The notes under the pieces are model-generated. The model had not been told where the DNA came from and ran no database searches. It saw only the letters and a program-made list of their open reading frames with translations. Below are positions 1 to 10,939 of a stretch of 64,000 bases of DNA, piece by piece; within the stretch, counting starts at the first letter, position 1, and each line of letters opens with the position of its first letter. The position numbers and the translations under genes are program-made. Source of the DNA: Fennellomyces sp. T-0311 (taxonomy: Eukaryota > Mucoromycota > Mucoromycetes > Mucorales > Lichtheimiaceae); contig JALLLT010000001.1 of assembly GCA_025266875.1 (NCBI GenBank), positions 1 to 64,000 on the forward strand, in the 5' to 3' direction.

Positions 1-203
1 AATTTAAAACTCAAGATGATATAATATTTTGTCTCTAGCAACAATATGGTATGACCGCGGTATATATAAAAAAAGTTTTCATGTTGTCAAACAAGTGACG
101 ACTCTTCTTTTGCTTCCAAAATTTTGCCAAAACAGAAAATGAAATCAACAAAGTATTCACGTAAGTAGCATACCGAACTAGGACATGTCTCCTGCCTACT
201 CAG

Positions 204-502
204 ATCAAAAAAGGTTTATGTGAAGCACAGGAGGATCTTCTTACTTCATTTCGCTTACAAAGAGAGCGCATAAAACGTAAGAATTTGCCAAATATATGAT
301 AAAGAATGGTATTTTTTCTTTAACGAAATAGATTATAGGATATATGCGAATAATCAGCAACCTTCAAAACGAAGCATCCAAGATGTGTGAAAAGATGAAA
401 GAGCTTGAAGTGATGATTCACAGCAAGAATCAAGAACTTCTTGCCCTTAATGACCAACACAGAACCAATCTCGACATTATTTTTGGTCTTCGAGAGCAGT
501 AA
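204..502 (+). CDS. 3' end of a coiled-coil protein (5' part unresolved)
   Basis: Two exons join cleanly. 204-276 follows a CAG acceptor and ends at a GTAAGA donor; 339-502 follows a TATAG acceptor and ends at TAA. Together they encode 78 C-terminal residues rich in K, E, L, Q and N with heptad-like spacing, ending in FGLREQ. I cannot recognise the family. The exon or exons before 204 are not clear: the stretch 127-165 looks exon-like but does not join in frame without a stop. The gene may begin left of the window or be decayed at its 5' end. Coding character is inferred from the open frame and splice signals only. Confidence 0.42.
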
Positions 503-1450
503 CTATTTGTAGCACTTTGCTGCGCAAAAAAGAAAACTTACACAATCGTTGTAGTATTCAATTACACTGTGATGTAATCAATTGCTCATATGTACATACA
601 TGTCATCAGCATCATCCGCCATACTTGATTAATAGCGGTCATGACAGCGATGCCGGGGGCGAACCAATGAATTGCGACACAATTGCAGGCTTTCCAGGTT
701 ACCAACAAGGTGATAGCAATAAGTACACCACTTCTGATACTTCAAGTTATAATTGAAAATAGTTGATATTTTTTTTTTGGAAAATGTAATGTTTTAGCGT
801 AATTTAACAATGATGGGAGGTAACATACGTATAACTAAGTAAAAGAAATCACTTTCACACAAAAAATATCGCGATCAATTCTCTCGAAACAGGAGAGCTT
901 ACATAGTTCCAAATATTAACTGATGTTAAGGAAAAAATTAGGCATTGTAGATATGAATATATAAGAGTATGGTTGCGTGAGTGGGATTATTTGTGGATGG
1001 AAACTTCCGGATCAGCAGATTGAATGTTTATATGTCATTTCGGATGCATTTCTTTTGCGGTAATAAAGGCCAACGTACGCAAACTAAAACATTTATGGTA
1101 AATGTATGTACTTGACCTGTCCCAGCCTTCATGACATATCAGTAGATTACTGACATGTTGAAATACATAGTATTTTTTTCGTATTGAAATGGATTTATTA
1201 TTTTGTGCTCGAGCCCAAAATTATGGAAGTATAAGGAAAGGATATCGAGCTATGAGCGCATTCAAATGATTGTTCGCTATGGTAAAATTCAACGGAACGT
1301 TGAAGTACACTACGTCAATGCATCGCCCGGATAGTGTGCATGATCAATCCAATGGCTGGTAAGTTTTGTGCCTAAAAACCTGTTATGGACGAGGAACGGA
1401 GGTGAATCACGTCCCAAAGATGATCCAAGATAAGCGATTCTGGAGCATGA
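503..1450. other. AT-rich stretch without a recognisable gene
   Basis: Only short open frames of low complexity occur here, with no plausible splice chain and no protein family I recognise. It separates the coiled-coil gene end from the decayed LINE. The short T-run near 1170 could be the remnant of the LINE's poly-A tail, since the element lies on the minus strand, but it is too short to be sure. Confidence 0.5.
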
Positions 1451-2199
1451 ATTACTGACAGAGCATAAATTCAGAAAGTAGTTTTGAGTGGACAGTCAAG
1501 CATGAAGTACCGTAATGTTCCCGGCTTGCCAGCACAGAGTGGGCGTAAGTCCGTGGGTGTTTGGATCGCAGACTCAATGAAAGTGTATTTTGTTGGAGAT
1601 ACAGTCCAGAAGCAGTTGTCACGATGCAGTCCAAATCCTGTGAGGCAGTCGTAATCGTCAAAAGATCCGTAACTATTTCGAAGACAATTCTGTTGGGATA
1701 GCAGCGTGTAATGCACACCGTAAAAAATCCTAGTGTAACGTAGCACGACGGTACCATAAAATTATGCAAAGACTTGTAAAATCCTACGGTGGCAGAGTTG
1801 ATCGAGTGGGCAAGCCAGTGTCATCGCAGTCTTCTAGGGCCTATATGAAGGACGCTTATTTCTTCGGCTGGGAGACACCAGTGTGTTAAAGGGATATAAT
1901 TGCGCCACAGAAGGAAAGGTTGAGAGAGCGAGAGGTCCTGGTCCAAAGATGAATGCTGTTCAAGTTGACCCATGAGCAAGCAGGTTCGGATGGTGGATAT
2001 TGCATGGGTTGACGATCGGCAGGTGGCGGCAGGTTGTAAAGGTGATGTTGCAGAACATGGTGACAGCCACTTCATCCTTTCCGTATGGGATAGCAGTTGA
2101 TGACGGCGCCGTTGAAGTCGCTGGATATCATGGTGCTTCCAACGGCTGTGTCCACGAATATGTTGAACAGCCGTTTCTTTGAGTACGCGCTTGTATGGG

Positions 2200-3045
2200 T
2201 CTTACTATTGGATGTCAGCCAATGTTTCGCGCCAAGGTAGCTTAAGGAACTTCTCAACTGTGGTAGACAGCTGAAGTCGAAAAGGTTCTTGATCAAGTAG
2301 CAGTGGATTGAATTGCCAGACGCCCGCCCCATATGCTACATCCAGTATCTGGAAATCGATCGTGAGCATGTTACGGTCGGTCCAGATGAAAGGCAACAGC
2401 AGCTGGTTGCTACGAAGAATATTAGAATGATAGCTTTGGACACAAATATATAATCTATGGTAGACTACTGTATACTATGGGTATATATGGGAGCTGCAGA
2501 CCTTGCGAGAGTACACCTGGCGGTTCGTCAGAATACAAACAGTTAACGAATTGCTCAAGGAGTATCATTCACCATGGCTGGATTTCTGAAGGAACAACTT
2601 CGTTGAGGTGCAGGTTGGAACCATCAACTCTAATCCATGGCATGGTGGGATCTACAAAACATAGCAGGTCTAGAAAAGAAGCAAAAAACCGTTTACGACG
2701 GTTGTTCCTCTATACGTACATAGACGGCCACCACTCGACAAAGGGCCTCATGTGACGTACAAATACCAGAAACAATACAACATTCGTCGGGTGTTACATA
2801 GCTATTAAAAAAAGAAGTGAAAGTTTGAAGCATGTAAGGCCACAATGCTTCGTAAAGCAAGAAAAAGAACAGGGAAATAAGTGTGATAGAGCTGATAATC
2901 AGTATCAGATAAAGTGGAAGCACGGGTGTGTGTTACTTCCTGTATTGCGAGGATGTCCAGTTGAAGAATTGTCGAATGAAGATAAGTGGAGAATTTGATT
3001 GCATGATGTGGTTGGCCATCTTGAGAACGCTGCGGGCGTTCATGG
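2200..3045 (-). pseudogene. Degenerate LINE AP-endonuclease domain
   Basis: The minus-strand frames give, in order, NARSVLKMANH near 3020, LDILAIQEVTH near 2950 (E of the QE pair is the metal-binding glutamate of AP endonucleases), STIDYIFVS near 2450, and GAGVWQFNPLLL near 2310. These sit in three different frames with stops between them, so the enzyme is dead. The order and spacing fit an exonuclease/endonuclease/phosphatase fold domain of a LINE. Confidence 0.75.
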
Positions 3046-3374
3046 TAACAATACGGATGTGCTGTTTATCGTTTAATTAGCTCATTGGTCGTACAGCCTG
3101 GTAGCGAGGGTAGGTCTTGTTTCTGTAGTGGAGTGTGGGGTTTTTGACTGTGTCTGGTGTCGAGTACTGTGAACTTTAACATTTAGATTCAAGTTATACC
3201 TGTTCCTTTAGGGTTGCACATTGCTTGTCTGGAAAAACAGTCTTTCATATCGACATCCTGAGTTTCGAGTGCATTTTAAAGTACAATCTGTTCGGCGGGT
3301 GTCATTGGAGTTCATCGCTGAAAGGATTGTTGATCATCACCCTTTGTTGCACGGCCCATTGCTGAGTTGAGTAC

Positions 3375-4212
3375 TTAGGATGAGATTGAATCGCTGCCGT
3401 GGGCTGGTGGATATTGAAGGTCTTCGAGCTCCATATCATTCGCAAGGGAGGGTAATGAATTGAACAGCTCGCTTTCAGTTATAGTCTTCATGCTGCTGTT
3501 GATAGCGGACTGATCATTGTCGCTGGAAATGACCAAACCCTTCGCAATGATGGTATTCCACTTGTTGTAGCTGTTCACAGGTGCCACGCCGTTGTCCTTC
3601 TTCCTGGCAAAAACTACAGATTGAGGGGCAACTTGCCCAGGAAATTCTGAAGTACTGAGCCCAGTTATCGGAATGAAGTCTACGCTGCAGTTTGAGATAC
3701 TGTCGGTCTTTCGCGATGTCAAGTGTCTGTGTAACTTCCGGATCACGGTTGCTCCGCCTTCAAAGATCTCTGACACTGGTTCCAAACACAAGCGGATTTG
3801 GCATGTTTTGCATTTCAGATCGGTGCCCAACTGTGTGAGAAATAAAGGGGAGGTCACGAAAGTTGACTTTGATGAGTTCTGACTCCATGCCAAGAGCCAG
3901 TGTAGCACGGAAGTCAATGTTATCACACATGACGCCCTCTGAAATGACTTCGTCATGATGCTGATTGCGAGCGCGAGAAAAATTGGCCTTGCGCAATGAA
4001 GGGGGCAGATAGCTTTAATTAAAGCGTAAGCTGTAGCTTTGGGCGGCATGTGGTTCCAAATTCAAATAATACGACATTCGCATCGAGTGAGCGGGCAACG
4101 ATTGCTGCTGCTCTGCGTACACCTTCAGCTTGTTGAAACCCTTCAACCTCAAAAACGGTTTTGCTTTTGTTACGAGCCTGGTAGACCTCGGAAAATTGTG
4201 AGTTTTCTTCAT
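3375..4212 (-). pseudogene. Degenerate LINE ORF1 (gag-like) region
   Basis: Reading is spread over three frames on the minus strand. The segment IKVNFRDLPFI (about 3840-3880) resembles the start of the ORF1 RNA-binding region in mucoralean LINEs. It is followed by a knuckle of the form C-x2-C-x3-G-Q-x4-C near 3600, in which the usual histidine is glutamine. Because the frame changes several times, no intact protein is possible. The assignment as ORF1 rests on the knuckle and on its place upstream of the endonuclease remnant. Confidence 0.55.
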
Positions 4213-4260
4213 CGACAGTGCACAGTGAATGTGGTGCGATTTATATTGATAAGTTAAGTA

Positions 4261-4812
4261 TTAATTAGGTCTCTACTGCCACAAAAGCGAGAAACTCTTT
4301 GACATACGTAAATGAAGGTCCGGAACCGCGGTTTCCTAAATAGGAATACTCTTGGATCTGCGGTGGGACAAACAAAACCAAGCCTTCTATCAGGTGTTGT
4401 TGTAAAGTAGTTGGACCACTTGAATTGATACTGGTAATATACACCAGCTTTAATTTTCGAGCAATAGTGATCTTTTCATTTCTTTCACAAAAACGTGGCC
4501 CACGCCTCTCATTGATGCAAGGCTAGCAGCTGCCAGAAATGCGCCACTGGGATATTTCCATTTTTGTAATTGTATCAAAACTGGGTGCTCACAAGGTGGC
4601 AATTAAGACCGCTGAGAATCAATTTTGTTATACCATATAAGGTCTACGCACCTAAAATGGCATAACAGAAAAAAATCGTCCTGCCCACAATACTTTTTGA
4701 GTGTTTAGAGCAATATGGTCTTTTATTCATAACGAACATATTTTTCATTGACATTTGGATGTGTTAAAAGACAAATTCGTTTGATATATGGTATCATTGG
4801 GGTTTCTTGCTA
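4261..4812. other. No gene seen
   Basis: This is AT-rich sequence between the LINE remnant and the end of the ISG12-like gene. It is likely to hold the 3' untranslated region of that gene. No open frame of note and no structured repeat was found. Confidence 0.5.
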
Positions 4813-5028
4813 TTAAGGGACAGGAGCAGCCATTGCGAAAGCTTGGAGGCCTGCGAAGAAAGATCCGGCGGCGACGTTGCCAACGTACGCTTGTGCTGCG
4901 GCAGCAGCAGTTCCTGCGACAGGTCCAGTGGCGGCGAATCCCAGAGCGGCAACGATGGGTGCTCCAACACCCGTGGCGGCGACAATTGCACCAACTCCAG
5001 TCACAACGGCGTACGAGAGGAAGCCCAT
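4813..5028 (-). CDS. Small ISG12/IFI6-family-like hydrophobic protein
   Basis: A single uninterrupted 71-residue frame, very rich in Ala, Gly and Val, forms two hydrophobic stretches. It carries the Ala/Gly-rich pattern of the ISG12/IFI6-16 family: AVVTGVGAIV, then APIVAALGF, then VAAGSFFAGLQ. The last segment closely resembles the VAAGSLVATLQ-type end of the animal proteins. Animal members act at mitochondria or the nuclear envelope; the role in fungi is unknown. The start at MGFLSY was chosen because it opens the hydrophobic segment and lies 59 bp below a good TATA box. No intron is needed. The frame is GC-rich against its AT-rich surroundings, which supports coding. The alternative is a generic alanine-rich membrane peptide. 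Confidence 0.72.
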   Translation of the reverse strand: MGFLSYAVVTGVGAIVAATGVGAPIVAALGFAATGPVAGTAAAAAQAYVGNVAAGSFFAGLQAFAMAAPVP

Positions 5029-5086
5029 TGGATTTGAAAACCGGTAAAAGAAGGGGTAAAATGTTAGTTCCTGCGAATACCCGGGG

Positions 5087-5094
5087 CTTTTATA
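5087..5094 (-). promoter_or_regulatory. TATA box of the ISG12-like gene
   Basis: TATAAAAG lies 59 bp upstream of the start codon at 5028, directly before a short GC-rich block. Its position suits a TATA element given a short leader. It is seen in the sequence; function is inferred. Confidence 0.55.
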
Positions 5095-8000
5095 TTTGTG
5101 TTGAGCTGATGGACACCCATCAACCTCAATGCACGTGAATTTACTATACTATTCCATCCTCTGATCATCCCCTTTAGTATATCGTAGCCACAAGTGAACG
5201 ATCAATACTAAAGAATGTGATAAATATAATGGATATTGCGATACATCGTGAAAATAAAATATTTTGTATGAGTTCATCAAAGAAGGTGCGTTAATAATAG
5301 ATGGCACTACTTGGTTACAATAGAACATGTCTGTTACCGGACAATCACAGACCACAATACTCACATTGTGTTACGAATCAAAGGTAGCGCAGGCTGGTAT
5401 CAAGCTTTAATCATTTGAGACTACGTTTCAGAGAAGTACCACCGATTTTTGTATGCGTGAGAAAGATCGCATACGTGTCTGGACACACGGAAGTTTGTTT
5501 TCATGCAACACTTTTCATTCGTTAAAATAAGCTCCATCAGCTTGATCCTTACAAGTCAAAACCAACTTTGTCATCTTGCACCATACCTGATTGCTGATGG
5601 ATTCCAGTTATCCAGTGCTTCAGGTCAAAGAAAACAGCATGTCAGACGTTGACCTCCAAAATACTAATGAATATGATTGGACAGCCCATTCACCGATGAA
5701 TGTGCATCCAATTATCAGACTTAACAGGGGTGATTAGTCAATAGCATATATATAAAGCAATTATTAATGACATTAGAGAAGAATCAGCGGCATTCGCGTA
5801 TATACACACTTGGAGATACTCGATCGGTTTAGAAATAGCACAGCCGATTGTCTGTGCTCATGATACGCTGCACTTTTGCGTTCGCAAGCTCTGGCAGCCG
5901 GAGCACCTGATCTGCCAATCAGTACTTGAATGAGGTTGGGCAAAAGCAGAAATACTTTTAATAAATGAGATGGTAGATGGGGCTGTTTCATCCTTTCTCC
6001 AGCATATATTCAAGTATAACGCTAATCTGCAAGAGCTATAATGTATGTATAATATGGCCGGGAATGAGCAAGTGATATTAAAGGAAACATCATCCATTGA
6101 TCGGTGAGTTATCTGTAATGTCAATGCAACGCGGTCCAACCGCATCATCCTACGCCACTTCCCACCAATGCCATGCTCCACGATGGCCTTATTTTCAATT
6201 TCTCCGTCTTCATCGACCTGTTTGACGTGTCAATACGGTCACTTGATCGATTCATCCATTCTCACCTTACCTTGAATTTCCATTCTTTGTTCGTCAACTT
6301 TTCGGGGTTTGTTCGAGTGCACATCTGATTTCATCGAGCTGCTTGGCATGTTATAACAAACCGTTTCTTGATCCAATTCAGTCTTTCATACCTCGCTTTT
6401 CAATTTCCTGCGCCTGGATGCCTTGCCAATCAATCCGCAACTACGAACCGCCATACCTGTCGATCTACCATATACAGAGTGCAGCAAAAGTTAGCGACAA
6501 TGGAGGATTGCAGTTGTTACCTTGCGCATGTCGAGCATCCAGGAGCGATCGAGTCGTGTTTCAAGAGAAGAGTCGCTCAAATAGGTTGCCAGGGAATCAG
6601 ATGCACCGAGCATCCGAATGTAACAAGCACTAAACACTTGGGCATATCCTCGCAGCAAACGCGGTTTCCTCGGACCGTTCACTTCAAGGTATTGGCCCTG
6701 TCAAAGATATAAAAAGAAGTAGACAAAGAACAACGGAGGGAGACCCAAGTGAACCAGAATCCATGGCCACAAGGACCCATGAACTCCCTCAGAGGTTTAC
6801 ACTGAACGTGAGTCTGAACACCTACGATAATGCCTTTGCTACGTAACTGGCGTGACAGGAACCTGACACCGATTGGATCACTCGAATGAGCAATCTCGGG
6901 CAGATTCTGAAAGTTGTGTGCGTTGCAGTTTGGCGAATGCCCTCCCCGCAAAGGTAGCAAAGACAAAACCGGGACCTCTCTCCGGGTACATTTGGCGAAA
7001 GAGGAGACCAGTGAACCATGACCAGGGAGCGAATGACCCAGTGGCATCAATGACTTGAACGGAACACCAACTACAGCTTTCGCTGTCGACCATGCCTCCT
7101 CAATCACCGTACCGCCACAGAAGATAAATCGCAAAGCAGAACGCCGTTTTTTCCACTCTACTTGACAGCCACTGCAAACAGCAGCATGTCCAAACGGGAC
7201 ATTCTCACGGACAGGCCAAAGAGAATGGGAAGAGAGAGAGCAACGCGCTCATGATTTCTGTGCCGACCATACTTATAGCCGCCCACCAAAAGTCACCCAG
7301 ACAATCCAAGCGCACTGGTGCTATGTTACAGAGGCAGAAACATCTTTAATGATGCCTGGAAAATAGTAGGTAATACATACGCCTTCTGTTATGGACATTG
7401 GAGCTACTATAATTCACTCAGCTTACGGACAATTCATGGAAGCATATGCGCCTGCCGATTTTCTAGCTCCTGCAGGGCGGAGCATGGCTGTCAAGGGTTT
7501 GCATGAAAAGCTAGTGTTATTGGGGAGCGTGACAAAGATTGAAAAAGCTTGGCTCTCATATTTTTATGGTGGCATAACGACGGTCGCTAATTTCGCAGTC
7601 TGCTCATCCTAGCAAGCGCTTCCGTCTTAGAGAAGTTAGTTTCGAGAGTCAGCAACGCAAGCATAAATGTGGCAGAGAGGAATGAAAGGTTAGCTGATCT
7701 GATCCGATCGAGTCTACTCCCCACTCTTCCTGTAGCGCACTACCATAAACAGAAAACATGGCAAAACCTTACGCGCCCTAATAGCTTATATCATCTAAAC
7801 AATCCGAAAAAGTTCTGACGAACAGACGGCCATCACAAATTATATAACATGGATGTCCAGGAAGTTGGAAGTAGCCGAGATATTCTCTTAGCATCATTTT
7901 GAAGTTGAGTCGGCACGCAACTTATTATTTGTAGTTATTTCATCCGGTGAAGCAGAACGGTAAGTGCAAACCAAAAAAAAAGCTTTACAAGAAGATATCT

Positions 8001-8798
8001 ACAGTTACGGACATACCGGAGATTTTGCGAAAAGCTGTGAAAGCGTATAAACCTACATTCTCAAACGTCGCAACAGCCAGTCCTGTGGTAGAAACCCAAA
8101 GCGCTCTTGCTATCGCTGGTCTATACCAAAGGTCGTCATGATTGTGTAGCTAACAAGTCCCATATCGATTTGTACCTGGAATGGTGATTGCGTTGAAAAA
8201 GAGCTTTCTTCCTCTTGCCATCCGCTCGTTTTTTATGTATGATATCCAACATTTATCACTGTCGGGCTTCATCATGCATCAATCAGCACAGATAAAAGTA
8301 TTGTGTGAACCATCACTGAAAAGTTATTACCGTAATGTCAATGTCGTGTATGTGGTGGGTTACAAGCACAATGACATGTAGAGTCTTATCGACAGCGGAT
8401 CTCAAAAGAAAGAAGTCAATGCTGGCTATGAAAATGCTGTAGGACTATTGGTGCTTGATACTTGATGGGGATAGATGTCGTTGATGGATAAGAAAAAGCT
8501 GCATAATCCATCGTTACCCATTCTTTCCCGACCAATCGGTGATATTATAGATCTGGAAGCCCGTCAGAAAGTCTGAAAGGATAAATGCTTGTTGATGAAA
8601 CAAATATGCCTTATCAACAGTCACCCCTGAAAGATAACGTCGGATTGTTTAATTATACTGAGCAAAGAGCATATCACAAGCACAACAGCCAAAAAAGAAA
8701 AGTTTGGGAAATGGTGATTTTTTTCCTTGAGCAAGAGTATATGAGAAAGAAAATGAACATGAGTTTTCTAAGCAAAGAAAGCAATGTGTAGAGCAAGC
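5095..8798. other. 3.7 kb gene-poor stretch
   Basis: No gene could be assembled. Overlapping minus-strand frames at 6490-7310 contain hydrophobic pieces and a segment faintly like the region after helix 6 of sugar transporters (GPRKPRLL near 6670), but stops and frame changes break them and the match is weak. Other frames (for example 7391-7612 and 7947-8141 on the plus strand) are not supported by splice sites or family likeness. This may be old, decayed coding or transposon sequence. Confidence 0.45.
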
Positions 8799-10807
8799 TT
8801 AAGGGGTAAACAGAACACGCAGGGTATTGGTATTGCCCAGGCCACCCTTCCAGCCCTGAACAGCGACAACAGGTTCGCCATGGCGAAGCAAACCGTACTT
8901 GATAGCCTGCTCCATGCCCCACATGATTCTCAAATCCACATCCTCCTGCCATGGGGCGATTTCAGCCGGACTGAGCAACGAAGCGCTGGCACTACCGCCA
9001 CTGGATAAACGGGCAGCAGCAGCGGAAGACGGCTTGGGGTAGTGGAAGGGGAAGCAACCTCGATAAAGATGTACCTGTCGAGCGGTTTGGGGGTTGCGCG
9101 TGACCACAATGATAGGTGCCTGTGGACGGTATTTGCTCACAAGTCTCGCACTGTTACCAGATGTGGACAGGACAATGATGGCACCTGCACGCTGTTCATG
9201 AGCAGCACTGACGGCGGCACAGGCTACAGTTTCGGGAGTCTCGGTGGGCAGGATGCTAAGTTGTCTGATTTCATTGAACACGGCGGGATAGCACAGTACA
9301 CTTTCGGCCAGAACACAGATATCGTGCATGGTACGGACTGAATCGACTGGATAGCTTCCTTTGGCTGTTTCACCAGACAACATCACACAATCCGCTCCGT
9401 CGAGCACTGCGTTTGCAACGTCCGATACCTCTGCACGCGTGGGTCGTGGGTTATACTAAAACATTACATCGAATAATGAGTCTGCTGATCATGTCTCCCG
9501 CCTCCCTTGTGATATAATCCTTACCGTCATCGATTCCAGCATTTGAGTTGCGCTGTCGTCATAACGCATGTTAGAAGCAGAAACCTTATACTCGTTAATA
9601 AGTTGCACTTACCAAATGACGGGCTTGCCGGCCAAGTTACACTTGGTGATCATCATCTTTTGCGCAATAAAGACACGCTCAATGGGGATTTCAATACCCA
9701 TATCCTATAGTAACTAAAAGTCAGTTTCCATGGAATCCATAAAAGTTTTAAAAAAGACTTACGCCACGAGCGACCATAACACCATCAGTCTCTCTGAGAA
9801 TCTCATCGAAGTTGTGTACTCCTTGATGATTTTCAATCTTGGCAATGATCTTGATATGACGGCCATCGGGGCCCAAGACGTCTCTGATGTCACGGATATC
9901 CTGACCGCGTCTGACAAACGAGGCAAACACCATATCGACCTTGTTCTCGACGCCAAAACGCAAATCAGCCTTGTCTTTCTCCGACAAAGCAGGAAGATCC
10001 ACATCGGTACCGGGCAAGTTAACGCCTTTGTGTGACGACAACTTGCCGCTGTTGCATGCACGCACTCTGACTTCGGTTTCTGTCGTTTCCAATACCTCAA
10101 ACGTCAGTACGCCGTCATCAACATAGATCCGTCGTCCGGGCTTGATCATCTTGGGCAAGTTCTTGTAGTCCAAATACAAGAACTTGTCGTCGCACTTGGC
10201 CTTGTAAGAGTCGTCGACAGTAAAGACCATTTCGTGGCCCATGGGGATCGGGATCTAGATTTGGTTTAGCAAGTAAAAAAAAATAATAGATGAAACACAA
10301 AACTTACATCTTTACCGTCCACCATCGTGCCCGTGCGGATCTCAGGGCCCTTGTTGTCCAATGCGATGGCAACGGGACGGCCAGGATACACTGTGCAGGC
10401 GCGTCGGTTAGACATGTGTGCTACGGGTCTGTTAATATCAACTTACGCTCCACACTCTTGCGGGTATTGTCAATGACGGATTTGTGGTACTAAATCGGGA
10501 GTATGCGTGTCAGCTGTACGCCCGTGATTACCCAGAATTTCCCGGCACCTATTTTTTTATACCTCATGCGAACCATGCGAAAAGTTCATTCGCACAACAT
10601 TCAACCCGGCATTGCGAAGCTGAGTAATCATTTCAACGCTGTTGGTGTTGGGGCCTGCGTTGGACTACCATGAGTTTGGGGGCCTTCCTCCCTCCTAAAA
10701 CACGTACCTATGGTTCCGATAATAGTGGACTTGCGGCCACCTGTGGGCTGAATATTCACGTCCATGCTGGCGATCCATCGAAGGGTGGAGTTGGATTGAG
10801 CAGCCAT
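8799..10807 (-). CDS. pyk: Pyruvate kinase
   Basis: Cytosolic glycolytic enzyme that transfers phosphate from phosphoenolpyruvate to ADP. Eight exons (10807-10708, 10654-10563, 10489-10447, 10390-10308, 10254-9763, 9704-9613, 9552-9525, 9455-8799) join in phase to give 528 residues, normal for the family. Visible landmarks are STIIGTIGP near the N terminus, [14 protein letters not shown], the signature IAKIEN with its catalytic lysine near residue 248, MVARGDMG spanning an intron, CATQMLESM and MLSGETAKG. The C-terminal domain follows, ending in TLRVLFTP. The start ATG is the first in a pyrimidine-rich leader. One exon is only 28 nt. The gene lies 132 bp downstream of the dynein stop codon on the same strand. 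It is presumably strongly expressed, although its upstream space is very small. Confidence 0.97.
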
Positions 10808-10883
10808 ATCGAAGAAAAAAAAAAGGGGGGGGAGTGAAAGTGAAAGAAAGAGAAACGAAGGGGGTGTTTGACGGGAGGAGGCG

Positions 10884-10891
10884 TTTTTATA
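10884..10891 (-). promoter_or_regulatory. TATA-like element and C/T-rich leader of pyruvate kinase
   Basis: TATAAAAA on the minus strand lies 77 bp upstream of the pyruvate kinase ATG and only about 50 bp after the dynein stop codon. Between it and the ATG is a long C- and T-rich tract (about 10811-10865), the kind of pyrimidine-rich leader common in highly expressed fungal genes. Function is inferred from position. Confidence 0.55.
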
Positions 10892-10939
10892 ACTGTCGCA
10901 GAAGACTGTTTTATTATATGATTTCCGACTTTACTGCAT

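Larger units (their letters stand above)
1455..4260 (-). mobile_element. Decayed non-LTR (LINE) retrotransposon lacking its reverse transcriptase
   Basis: Read on the minus strand, broken frames appear in LINE order. First is an ORF1-like region with one CCHC-like knuckle (about 3550-3660). Next is an AP-endonuclease region (about 3040-2200) with the catalytic-type motif LDILAIQEVTH, then STIDYIFVS, then the G-x-G-x-W-x-F-N-x-x-L-L segment that closes this domain in LINEs. A basic LQRRRHQLL segment follows near 2120, as in the linker before reverse transcriptase. Near 1480-1560 is a C-terminal LRYFMLDCPLK motif resembling the C-terminal zinc motif of fungal LINEs. Frameshifts and stops break every part. 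The reverse transcriptase core expected between about 2100 and 1560 is absent: the space is only about 0.5 kb. Insertion edges and target-site duplication could not be fixed. Confidence 0.8.

Noticed and set aside
6490..7310. Possible decayed sugar transporter on the minus strand
   Set aside because: Only one segment (near 6670) is faintly like the loop after helix 6. The other expected motifs are missing and frames are broken, so I list the region as unassigned.
7391..8141. Plus-strand frames at 7391-7612 and 7947-8141
   Set aside because: They have no splice partners, no likeness and weak start context. They are probably chance.
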